Origin: Peptoniphilaceae bacterium
GTDB taxonomy: Bacteria; Bacillota; Clostridia; Tissierellales; Peptoniphilaceae
NCBI GenBank assembly: GCA_902363535.1
Contig: CABJAE010000001.1
Span: 48,758 to 112,757, forward strand
Direction: 5' to 3'
Length of the DNA stretch: 64,000 nucleotides
Position numbers and translations under genes: made by a program. The notes beneath the pieces were generated by a model, which was not told the DNA's origin, made no database searches, and saw nothing but the letters and a program-made list of their open reading frames with translations. How positions within the stretch are numbered: the stretch's first letter is position 1; each line of letters opens with the position of its first letter. This document shows, one piece after another, positions 27,299-34,364 of the stretch.

Positions 27299-28231
27299 CT
27301 AAATTTTTTCAGCTATACGCAGCTTCGCCGAATGGGCCCGATGATTTCGTTTGAGTTCTTCATTCGATGCCGTGACGGGCTTTCTCGTTACGATTTCGAT
27401 CTCACGCTTCTTTCCGCAGGTGCAAATGGGTTGCCTCGGCGGACAGATGCAATCTTTATATAAATATTGAAAACTGTTTTTCACGATTCTGTCTTCCAGG
27501 GAATGGAAGGTGATGATTCCCAGCCGTCCGCCGGGCTTTAGGAGGCGGACCATCTCAGGAATCGACGATTCCAACACGTCCAGCTCCCGATTTACGGCGA
27601 TGCGCAGGGCTTGAAACGTTTTCTTCGCCGGATGGCCACCCTCTTGCCGCACTTTTTTCGGGATGGCTTTTTTTATAACCGTCACCAATTGGAAGGTGGT
27701 GGCGATGGGCGCTTCCTTGCGCTCTTTCACGATAAATTGCGCGATGCGATCGGCCCAGCGCTCTTCCCCGTAGCTTTTGATGATTTTCGCCAGATCCTTT
27801 TCGCTGTACGTGTTCACGATGTCGTAGGCGCGCAAAGACATGGTCCTGTCCATGCGCATGTCCAGCGGGCCGTCGAAGCGATAGCTGAACCCCCGCTCCG
27901 CCGAGTCGAATTGATGGGAACTGACGCCGATGTCCAGGAGAATCCCGTCCACTTCCTCGATATGTAACGCTTTTAAAATAGCCGGCATGTCGACGAAATT
28001 GCCCTTCACCAATTGAAAGTTTTCGCCGATGCTTTCCAAATGCTTTCTCGCCGCGGCGAGGGCAGCATCGTCTTGATCGATGCCCACAAGCAGGCCGCTA
28101 TCCAATCGCTTTAAAATTTCGCCGCTGTGCCCGGCGCCCCCTAAGGTGCCGTCCACGTAGGTGCCGTCGGGTCGTATCTTTAATCCCTCGATAACCTCGT
28201 TCATTAGAACGGGCTCGTGTTTAAATTCCAT
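27299..28231 (-). CDS. rsmH: 16S rRNA (cytosine(1402)-N(4))-methyltransferase
   Basis: RsmH (MraW) methylates C1402 in the ribosomal P site. The SAM-binding stretch DGTLGGAGHSGEIL, LLDIGVSSHQFDSAERGFSYR and the ending NHRAHSAKLRIAEK are diagnostic; 310 aa is the normal length. The ATG at 28231 follows GGAGG; a longer reading to 28330 lies in the mraZ gene and is rejected. It follows mraZ by eight bases. Confidence 0.97.
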   Translation of the reverse strand: MEFKHEPVLMNEVIEGLKIRPDGTYVDGTLGGAGHSGEILKRLDSGLLVGIDQDDAALAAARKHLESIGENFQLVKGNFVDMPAILKALHIEEVDGILLDIGVSSHQFDSAERGFSYRFDGPLDMRMDRTMSLRAYDIVNTYSEKDLAKIIKSYGEERWADRIAQFIVKERKEAPIATTFQLVTVIKKAIPKKVRQEGGHPAKKTFQALRIAVNRELDVLESSIPEMVRLLKPGGRLGIITFHSLEDRIVKNSFQYLYKDCICPPRQPICTCGKKREIEIVTRKPVTASNEELKRNHRAHSAKLRIAEKI

Positions 28232-28239
28232 GGTCCCTC

Positions 28240-28671
28240 CTAAATTCCGAGATCGGACAGTTGTTGGGCGATGTTGTCGTAGGACAGGGACTCGTCTTCC
28301 GTGTAGTCGTTCCACAAGCTGTCGGACCAAATTTCCATGCGGGTGCCAACGCCGATAATAACCGCGCTTCCGTCGAGTTTCGCGTAGTCCGTGAGATTCT
28401 GGGGAATGCGCACGCGGCCCTGTTTGTCCAGTTCGCCGTCACATGCCCCGGAGAAGAAGTAGCGCACGAAGGCGCGGGCGTCTTTATGAGTGAGGGGCAG
28501 GGTCTTTAACTTCTCTTCCATGCGGCGCCATTCGTCCATGGGGAATAAAAAGATGCACTGATCCAAGCCCTTGGTCATGACGTAGCCGTCACGGATGCCG
28601 TCGCGAAATTTCGCCGGCAAGACCAAGCGCCCTTTTGTGTCGATGGTATGTTTTACTTCACCGAAGAACAT
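28240..28671 (-). CDS. mraZ: Transcriptional regulator MraZ
   Basis: MraZ (143 aa) is an AbrB-like ring-forming repressor of the dcw cluster. Two SpoVT/AbrB folds are seen, each with the DxxGR-type motif: TIDTKGRLVLPAKFRDGI near residue 12 and ELDKQGRVRIPQNLTDYA near 90. The ATG at 28671 gives the standard family length. Repeats resembling MraZ boxes lie in its leader, so it likely represses its own transcription. Confidence 0.96.
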   Translation of the reverse strand: MFFGEVKHTIDTKGRLVLPAKFRDGIRDGYVMTKGLDQCIFLFPMDEWRRMEEKLKTLPLTHKDARAFVRYFFSGACDGELDKQGRVRIPQNLTDYAKLDGSAVIIGVGTRMEIWSDSLWNDYTEDESLSYDNIAQQLSDLGI

Positions 28672-28673
28672 AG

Positions 28674-28712
28674 TGCCCCCACTTAAACCCTTTTCTACCA
28701 CTCTCTCCCACT
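28674..28712 (-). promoter_or_regulatory. MraZ operator: four GTGGG-like repeats at about 10-bp spacing
   Basis: On the reverse strand four units follow one another: AGTGGGAGAG, AGTGGTAGAA, AAGGGTTTAA and AGTGGGGGCA (starts at 28712, 28702, 28692 and 28683). MraZ is known to bind TGGGN repeats with five-base gaps between promoter and mraZ. Here they begin at the predicted transcript start. The last unit also serves as the purine-rich ribosome site. Confidence 0.75.
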
Positions 28713-28719
28713 TAATTAT

Positions 28720-28747
28720 ATTTTACACCATTTAATTGGGTATTCAA
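28720..28747 (-). promoter_or_regulatory. Promoter of the dcw cluster
   Basis: TTGAAT (28742-28747), a 16-base spacer and TAAAAT (28720-28725) on the reverse strand, directly ahead of the MraZ repeats. Confidence 0.7.
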
Positions 28748-28751
28748 GCGC

Positions 28752-28784
28752 AAAATAAAAAAACCACCCAAAAAAGGTGGTTTC
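28752..28784 (-). terminator. Terminator of the hflX-lgt operon
   Basis: AAACCACC/GGTGGTTT stem (28761-28783) with a seven-base A/T-rich loop, followed on the reverse strand by TTTTATTTTG. It lies just beyond the lgt stop codon. Confidence 0.88.
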
Positions 28785-28794
28785 TCCGATGAAT

Positions 28795-29574
28795 TTATTT
28801 ATTTGTCGCTGCCTTCTCTTCCTTCAGGGCATAATCGCCCGTTTTAATTCGCTTGGACTGCACAATTAACAAGAGGATGCCCAAGAAAATGCCGATGATG
28901 CTTACCACTTGCGCCGTGCGAAGCGGGCCGATGTAGAGGCTGTCCGTGCGGAGGCCTTCGATAAAGAAGCGGCCGATGCCGTAGAGAATCATGTACGCGC
29001 CGGCCAGCTCGCCGGGGAAGCGACGTTTCTTCGAAAGACAGAAGTAGAGAAAGAGAAAAATCCCCACATCTAAAATGGATTCGTAAAGAAAGGTAGGATG
29101 GACCATTTGCCCGCCCACATTAATTGCCCAGGGAACGGTGGTGACGCCGCCGTGGGCTTCGCCGTTCATAAAGTTCCCCCAACGGCCGATGCCCTGTGCC
29201 AAGACGACGCCGGGGGCCAACATGTCCATGAGCTCGAAAAAGCTGATTTTTTTCGCGAGGCAGTAAATAAATATGGCCAGGGAACCTCCGAGGAGGCCAC
29301 CGTGTATGGCCAAGCCGCCGTTTCGTATGGCGAGCACCTCGGACAGGTGGGCGCTGTAATACTCCCATTCAAAAAAGACGTAATAAGCCCTGGCGCCGAT
29401 AATGCCTAAGGGCAAGGCGAAAATGCTCACGTCCACCACCGCCTCTTTGGGCACGCGGGGATTTCGCTCGATGAGCTTTTCCGCAAAAAAGATGGCGAGC
29501 AGAGCGCCACAGGCGATAAAGATGCCGTACCAGCGCACCTCTAAACCGAAGAGGGTAAATGCTACGGGATTCAC
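28795..29574 (-). CDS. lgt: Prolipoprotein diacylglyceryl transferase
   Basis: Lgt attaches diacylglycerol to the lipobox cysteine of prolipoproteins in the membrane. The 259-aa multispanning protein has LEVRWYGIFIACGALLA, the RNGGLAIHGGLLGG segment with the key His, and the signature GRWGNFMNGEAHGG. It is the last gene of the operon, one base after deoC, and is followed by a terminator. Confidence 0.96.
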   Translation of the reverse strand: MNPVAFTLFGLEVRWYGIFIACGALLAIFFAEKLIERNPRVPKEAVVDVSIFALPLGIIGARAYYVFFEWEYYSAHLSEVLAIRNGGLAIHGGLLGGSLAIFIYCLAKKISFFELMDMLAPGVVLAQGIGRWGNFMNGEAHGGVTTVPWAINVGGQMVHPTFLYESILDVGIFLFLYFCLSKKRRFPGELAGAYMILYGIGRFFIEGLRTDSLYIGPLRTAQVVSIIGIFLGILLLIVQSKRIKTGDYALKEEKAATNK

Positions 29575-29575
29575 T

Positions 29576-30217
29576 TTATTCTCCTACGATGGCGATGGAC
29601 TTCGACGCGCCGATTCGGCTCGCACCGGCGGCGATCATGGCTTCGGCGGTTTCTCTGTCCCGAATGCCGCCGCTGGCTTTCACGCCCATGGCATCGCCCA
29701 CGGCTTCACGCATGAGCTTTACATCTTCTGTCGTGGCGCCGGCCGTAGAAAAGCCCGTGGAGGTCTTCACGAAATCCATGCCCGCCTCTTTGGCCAAGGC
29801 GCAGGCCTTCTTCTTTTCTTCATCGGTGAGAAGGCAAGTTTCCAAAATGACTTTGACCACGGCATCTTTCGCCGCTTCCCTTACGGCCTTCATGTCTTCG
29901 AGAACCAAATCATATTCGCCGCTTTTTAATGCGCCGATATTCAGTACCATATCCACTTCGTCGGCGCCGTTTTCCACGGCTTCCTTCGCTTCGAATGCCT
30001 TTACTGTTTTCGTATTGGCCCCCAAGGGAAAGCCGATGACCGTGCACACCTTCACCTCGGAATCCGCCAATCGCTCAGCCGCGAGAGTGACCCAGCAGGG
30101 CTCCAAACAGACGGAGGCGAAGTCATAGGCCTTGGCTTCATCGATGACTTTAATGACTTCGTCTTTCGTCGCATCGGGATTTAAGATGGTGTGGTCGATG
30201 GTTTTATTTAATCTCAT
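29576..30217 (-). CDS. deoC: Deoxyribose-phosphate aldolase
   Basis: DeoC splits 2-deoxyribose-5-phosphate into glyceraldehyde-3-phosphate and acetaldehyde in deoxynucleoside breakdown. The 213-aa barrel has the Schiff-base lysine in [10 protein letters not shown] and the second lysine in [14 protein letters not shown], then [18 protein letters not shown] precedes the ATG at 30217. It overlaps the DUF1461 gene by 14 bases. No other nucleoside-catabolic gene is adjacent. Confidence 0.96.
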   Translation of the reverse strand: MRLNKTIDHTILNPDATKDEVIKVIDEAKAYDFASVCLEPCWVTLAAERLADSEVKVCTVIGFPLGANTKTVKAFEAKEAVENGADEVDMVLNIGALKSGEYDLVLEDMKAVREAAKDAVVKVILETCLLTDEEKKKACALAKEAGMDFVKTSTGFSTAGATTEDVKLMREAVGDAMGVKASGGIRDRETAEAMIAAGASRIGASKSIAIVGE

Positions 30218-30845
30218 GTTTACTTCCTTTCAAAAAGGCAAAGGAGGCCACGATCAGAAGCCCCACTGCCATAATCAGGCCGATTTGTTTGACCATGCCG
30301 AAGAAAAAAGCCTCCGGAAGCATTTTGATCATCAGATCCGTGGCCGGATCCATTAGCCAGAGCTTGTTGGAGAAAAAGAGGGTGTGGAAGGTGTACCAGG
30401 CCTCGGTGAAATTCATGGCGATGCCGCCGCCTAATATAAGAAATGTGGCGACCAACGCGAGGGCAGCCCGCCCGATGCTTCTCAATCCTTCTTTCACGCC
30501 GAATTTTTTCGCCAAGGCAAAAAAGCCGGTGGTGGCCACAACTGTCGCTGCAACACAGAGTCTGCGCATGAGGTGAAACAGAGCGTATACGTCCGCCATG
30601 TGATCCACTTCATTCTCGTTGAAATGCGGGGTCAACACCCGAGGATCGCCCTGCTTTAAATAAACGCGCAGCGCCGCGGAGATTCTGTCCAATTCCTTCA
30701 AGGACTTTCCCGTCTCCGCCGGAATTTTATTTTCAATCATTTGGCGGTGGTAATAGGCCTCGTTTCCACTGACCGAGTCCGTGGCCGTGCCGAACAACAG
30801 AAAAGTGAAGCTCACAGCCACGAGCGTAGCTAAAATCCACCTCAT
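30204..30845 (-). CDS. TIGR01906/DUF1461 family integral membrane protein
   Basis: This 213-aa protein has four or five hydrophobic segments and the family's typical stretches [15 protein letters not shown] and the late [24 protein letters not shown]. The family is common in Firmicutes but has no proven function. ATG at 30845 gives an ATGA overlap with yebC; a start at 30872 adds only arginines. It sits between yebC and deoC in the operon, which gives no firm hint of its role. Confidence 0.85.
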   Translation of the reverse strand: MRWILATLVAVSFTFLLFGTATDSVSGNEAYYHRQMIENKIPAETGKSLKELDRISAALRVYLKQGDPRVLTPHFNENEVDHMADVYALFHLMRRLCVAATVVATTGFFALAKKFGVKEGLRSIGRAALALVATFLILGGGIAMNFTEAWYTFHTLFFSNKLWLMDPATDLMIKMLPEAFFFGMVKQIGLIMAVGLLIVASFAFLKGSKHEIK

Positions 30846-31585
30846 TCGTCGTCTTCGTCGTCGTTTTCCCAATTGTGAATGACTTCCTGTACGTCGTCAT
30901 TTTCTTCCAATTGGTCGATGAGTTTCGCCATTTTCTTGCGGTCTTCCGGATCCTCTAAAACCGTGGTGGTTTGAGGCAGGTAGGTGATTTCGGAGATGAC
31001 GAATTCGTAGCCCGCCTCTTCCAAATTCTTCCGCACGGTTTGGTAATCTTCCGGCGAGGTAATAATTTCGATGCCCCCGTCTTCTGTGCGAATGTCTTCG
31101 GCGCCTGCTTCGATGGCATCCATTTCCACGACTTCCGGATCCATGCCCTCTTTAATTTCGATCCCCAATTGGCCCTTGCGGTCGAAGAGGAAGGAGACGG
31201 AGCCGTCGGTTCCCAAATTGCCGCCGTGTTTATCGAAAGCGTGGCGCACATCCGGTGCCGTACGGTTGCGATTGTCCGTCAAGCATTGCACCATGACGGC
31301 GATGCCCGAGGGACCGTAGCCTTCGTAGGTAATGGATTCGTAGTTGCCGTCGTCGCCTTCGCCGGCGGCTTTTTTAATGGCCCGTTCGATGTTGTCGTTG
31401 GGCATGTTTTCCGCTTTGGCGCTGTCGATGGCCGCCTTCAGGGCGGGATTGTAATCGGGATCGTCGCCCCCTTCTTTTACAGCTACGGCGATTTTTCTCG
31501 CCATTTTCGTAAAGATCTTGCCGCGCTTGGCGTCGGCCTTTCCTTTTTTATTTTTAATGTTGTGCCATTTCGAATGTCCTGACAT
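30842..31585 (-). CDS. yebC: YebC/PmpR family (TACO1-like) protein
   Basis: This 247-aa protein begins MSGHSKWHNIKNKKGKADAKRGKIFTKMAR and contains KAENMPNDNIERAIKKA and YEGYGPSGIAVMV, diagnostic for the family. Members have been described as transcription regulators and, more recently, as translation factors helping ribosomes through proline-rich stretches. The acidic C-terminus ends in ENDDEDDE. It has its own promoter in the gap after nadE. Confidence 0.95.
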   Translation of the reverse strand: MSGHSKWHNIKNKKGKADAKRGKIFTKMARKIAVAVKEGGDDPDYNPALKAAIDSAKAENMPNDNIERAIKKAAGEGDDGNYESITYEGYGPSGIAVMVQCLTDNRNRTAPDVRHAFDKHGGNLGTDGSVSFLFDRKGQLGIEIKEGMDPEVVEMDAIEAGAEDIRTEDGGIEIITSPEDYQTVRKNLEEAGYEFVISEITYLPQTTTVLEDPEDRKKMAKLIDQLEENDDVQEVIHNWENDDEDDE

Positions 31586-31612
31586 AGTTACCTCCTTTGT
31601 TTATAACGGTTA

Positions 31613-31642
31613 ATTATAACACGCGCGCCCCTTATCTTTCAA
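31613..31642 (-). promoter_or_regulatory. Sigma-A promoter of yebC operon
   Basis: TTGAAA (31637-31642), an 18-base spacer and a perfect TATAAT (31613-31618) preceded by TG. The -35 box lies inside the 3' end of nadE. Confidence 0.8.
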
Positions 31643-32336
31643 ATTTCGGCGGCAATGCCCGTTTGTGGGCACTGGTTTTGTGGCGCCGGGCAATGGCCTC
31701 TTTGTGCTCGCCCTCGTTGTGTCCCCGCACGGCGGCGTCCAGTTCGGCGTAGGTAAAGCCCATGTCGTCTTCGTCGGTTTGGCCGGCATAGAGGCCCGCC
31801 GTGGGTTTTTTCTCGATGACTTCCTTGGGCAGGCCCAATGTTTTGGCCAGTTCCACCACTTCCGATTTCACGAAATCCACAATGGGCATGAGGTCGCAAG
31901 CGGAGTCGCCGTATTTTGTAAAGTAGCCGATGTAGTATTCGCTGGCATTGGAGCAGCCGCAGACCAAATAGTTTCTGTCTTGGGCGTAATAATACAGGGT
32001 CGTCGTGCGCAGGCGCGGCTTCACATTGGCTCTCGCCATGGCAACATCGCTTTCAAAGGATGCGTCTACGAGGGCGTGAAAGGTCTTCGTCAAATCCACT
32101 TTTTCCACATTAAGATCCAGGCTTTCAGCCACGAGACGGGCGTCTTTTTCGTCTTGGGGATTGGAGTCGATGGGCATAATAATGCCCAAGGCGTTGTCGC
32201 CGAAGGCGCGCTTGGCGATCCCGGCCACCACGGCGGAGTCGATGCCCCCGCTTAATCCGAAGACCACGCCGTCGGCATGGGCGGCCGCTACGGTTTCTCT
32301 CATCCATTGAACTACTGCATCAATCTCTTGCTTCAT
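31632..32336 (-). CDS. nadE: NAD+ synthetase, ammonia-dependent type
   Basis: NadE amidates deaminated NAD to NAD+. This short form (234 aa) has the PP-loop FGLSGGIDSAVVAG and the segments GCSNASEYYIGYFTKYGDSACDLMPI and KKPTAGLYAGQTDEDDMGFTYAELD. No glutaminase domain is fused, so free ammonia is the likely donor. ATG at 32336 is preceded by GGAGG. It overlaps yigZ by 17 bases. Confidence 0.95.
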   Translation of the reverse strand: MKQEIDAVVQWMRETVAAAHADGVVFGLSGGIDSAVVAGIAKRAFGDNALGIIMPIDSNPQDEKDARLVAESLDLNVEKVDLTKTFHALVDASFESDVAMARANVKPRLRTTTLYYYAQDRNYLVCGCSNASEYYIGYFTKYGDSACDLMPIVDFVKSEVVELAKTLGLPKEVIEKKPTAGLYAGQTDEDDMGFTYAELDAAVRGHNEGEHKEAIARRHKTSAHKRALPPKFER

Positions 32337-33012
32337 TCTTGCCTCCATAAAGTATTTGGTCGTAGGCCACATCGTCTACGAGCATCTTTTTTTCGTAGAC
32401 CGGCCGCTCAGTTTCTTTTTCTTCTATTATAACAACTTCGCCTGAGGTGGCGTCTTGTAAATAAGATTCAAAGGCTTCTTTTCCCGATTTATACACCGTC
32501 GTCGTCACTTGTACTTGATCGCTGAAGGCGCAATTCAAGACGGGATAGCCACGCTCCCGCATGTAATTTTCGATGGCGCCGTGGGCCGTGTAGGCGTAGG
32601 AGAAGGTGATGTCCACGGCTTCGTGCATTTCCACGATCTTCGCATCGACTAAAGCCTCCGATGCCGCCGAGGAATAGGCGCGGATCAAGCCGCCGGCTCC
32701 GAGCAGGGTGCCGCCGAAGTAGCGGGTCACGACGCAGACCACATTTCTCAGCTCGTTGCGCTTCAGCACTTCCAGTATGGGCGGCCCCGCCGTCTTTTGG
32801 GGTTCGCCGTCGTCGTCGTATTTTTGAATCAGCCCCTCTTCGCCGATAATGTAGGCGGTGCAATTGTGGGTGGCGTCTTTTTCCATTTCACGAATGGCAC
32901 GGATAAATGCCTCCGCCGCCTCTTTCGTCGCGGCATAGGCCACGCGACCGATGAATTCGGATTTCTTTTCGATTAGTCGGCTCTCGCCCCTTCGATAGAC
33001 GGTTTTATACAT
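32320..33012 (-). CDS. YigZ/IMPACT family protein
   Basis: This 230-aa protein has the UPF0029 signature KKSEFIGRVAYA...HNCTAYIIG...KYDDDGEPQKTAGPPIL and VVCVVTRYFGGTLLGAGGLIRAYS. The N-terminal fold resembles ribosomal S5/EF-G domain IV, and members are linked to translation control or proline dipeptide cleavage; no precise role is established. It overlaps hflX by eight bases and nadE by 17. Confidence 0.93.
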   Translation of the reverse strand: MYKTVYRRGESRLIEKKSEFIGRVAYAATKEAAEAFIRAIREMEKDATHNCTAYIIGEEGLIQKYDDDGEPQKTAGPPILEVLKRNELRNVVCVVTRYFGGTLLGAGGLIRAYSSAASEALVDAKIVEMHEAVDITFSYAYTAHGAIENYMRERGYPVLNCAFSDQVQVTTTVYKSGKEAFESYLQDATSGEVVIIEEKETERPVYEKKMLVDDVAYDQILYGGKNEARD

Positions 33013-34270
33013 AGCGCCTCCTTATATAGGGTTTCATTCGGTCGTAGACCCGCTTCGGCAAGGTGGCCGTCATGGTGACGCCGTCGGCATCGTAGTCCAG
33101 GCGCTCCACCGGGTAATTGGCTTTTACGGCCTCCACACGATCCATTTCATTGAAGGAAAATTTTAAATCCACCTTTACGTAAAGGTCTTCCACTTTCCTT
33201 TGCACGGCGTCGTAAAAGTAATCGAAATCCCTGTCGTGCTTGCAGGATCCGTAGATCACCGTCTCTTCCGCCGGCATAAAGGGCAGTTTCTTGCCCTCCA
33301 TTAAATCCTTTTTATTGACGAAGAGAAGGCTAGGCACGTCGGCGGCACCGAGGTCATTTAAGAGCTTCCTGGTCGTCTCGTAGCGAAGGGCCGCATCCTC
33401 CGCCGAACCGTCGATGACGTGGACGATGAGATCCGATTCCTTCAATTCTTCCAAGGTGGTGTGAAAGGCCTCCACCAAGGTCGTGGGCAGGTTGGAAATA
33501 AAACCCACGGTGTCCGTCACGTAGACCACCAAGCCGTCGGGCAGACGAATGCGCCGGGTGTCGGGATCCAGGGAGGCAAAGGGCATGTCTTCCACATAAA
33601 CCTCCCGTCCTTTTGCATTGGATTCTTTCAAGAGCCGATTCATCACCGAGGACTTTCCCGCATTGGTGTAGCCCACCAGGGCAATGGCCGGTACTTGGGA
33701 ACTTATGCGATTTTTTCGTCCCGTGTCGCGAATCTTTCGCGCCTGTTTCAGCTTCTTTTTTACCCGCTGAATGTCTCCTGCGATGCGCCGGCGGTCGATT
33801 TCCAGCTTCTGTTCCCCGGGGCCCCTGGTGCCGATGCCGCCACCTAAGCGGGAATAGTTTTTCTTGCCGATTAAGTGGCTCTTGCCGTATTCCAGCTGAG
33901 CCAAATAGACCTGGAGCTTGCCCACATCGGTTTTCGCACGGGAAGCGAAGATGTCCAATATAAGGGCCGTGCGGTCGAGAACGTCCACTTCCAGCACCTT
34001 TTCAATTTCACGCATTTGAACGCCGGAGAGGGTTTGGTCAAATATGACCAAATCCACGTCCTCCGCCCGGACGAAATCCTTCAGCTCCTCGAGCTTGCCC
34101 TTGCCCATTAAGGTCGCCGGATTGTAAGCGCGCACCTTCTGTTCGATGGATGCCACCACGCGGCCGCCGGCCACTTTCACCAGGGCGTTTAATTCTTTTA
34201 AACTTTCCTCGTAGTAAGTTTCGGACTCGTCGTAAACCGACGCCGTCACCACTTTTTCTCTTTCTTCCAT
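33005..34270 (-). CDS. hflX: GTPase HflX
   Basis: HflX is a ribosome-binding GTPase that splits stalled or heat-damaged ribosomes. The 421-aa protein has the N-terminal nucleotide-binding domain (NPATLMGKGKLEEL), the GIGTRGPGEQKLEIDRRRI linker, and the G domain with VGYTNAGKSSVMN, DTVGFISNLPT and NKKD. It is the first gene of a seven-gene operon ending in lgt and is divergent from the class A PBP gene. Confidence 0.96.
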   Translation of the reverse strand: MEEREKVVTASVYDESETYYEESLKELNALVKVAGGRVVASIEQKVRAYNPATLMGKGKLEELKDFVRAEDVDLVIFDQTLSGVQMREIEKVLEVDVLDRTALILDIFASRAKTDVGKLQVYLAQLEYGKSHLIGKKNYSRLGGGIGTRGPGEQKLEIDRRRIAGDIQRVKKKLKQARKIRDTGRKNRISSQVPAIALVGYTNAGKSSVMNRLLKESNAKGREVYVEDMPFASLDPDTRRIRLPDGLVVYVTDTVGFISNLPTTLVEAFHTTLEELKESDLIVHVIDGSAEDAALRYETTRKLLNDLGAADVPSLLFVNKKDLMEGKKLPFMPAEETVIYGSCKHDRDFDYFYDAVQRKVEDLYVKVDLKFSFNEMDRVEAVKANYPVERLDYDADGVTMTATLPKRVYDRMKPYIRRRYV

Positions 34271-34297
34271 GTTGCCTCCTGCCTAAGCTTCTTTTTA

Positions 34298-34326
34298 AAT
34301 ATACACAACCTTCCACTTCTACGCAA
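34298..34326 (-). promoter_or_regulatory. Promoter of hflX operon
   Basis: TTGCGT (34321-34326), 17 bases, TATATT (34298-34303) on the reverse strand. It nearly abuts the divergent PBP promoter, so the two may compete for polymerase. Confidence 0.55.
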
Positions 34327-34336
34327 CAATGGGCCA

Positions 34337-34345
34337 TGATATAAT
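34337..34345 (+). promoter_or_regulatory. Extended -10 promoter of the class A PBP gene
   Basis: TGATATAAT (TG at 34337-34338, TATAAT at 34340-34345) on the forward strand, with no convincing -35 box. A GGGGG ribosome site follows at 34355-34359. Confidence 0.6.
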
Positions 34346-34364
34346 GGCAAAAAAGGGGGTTTCC

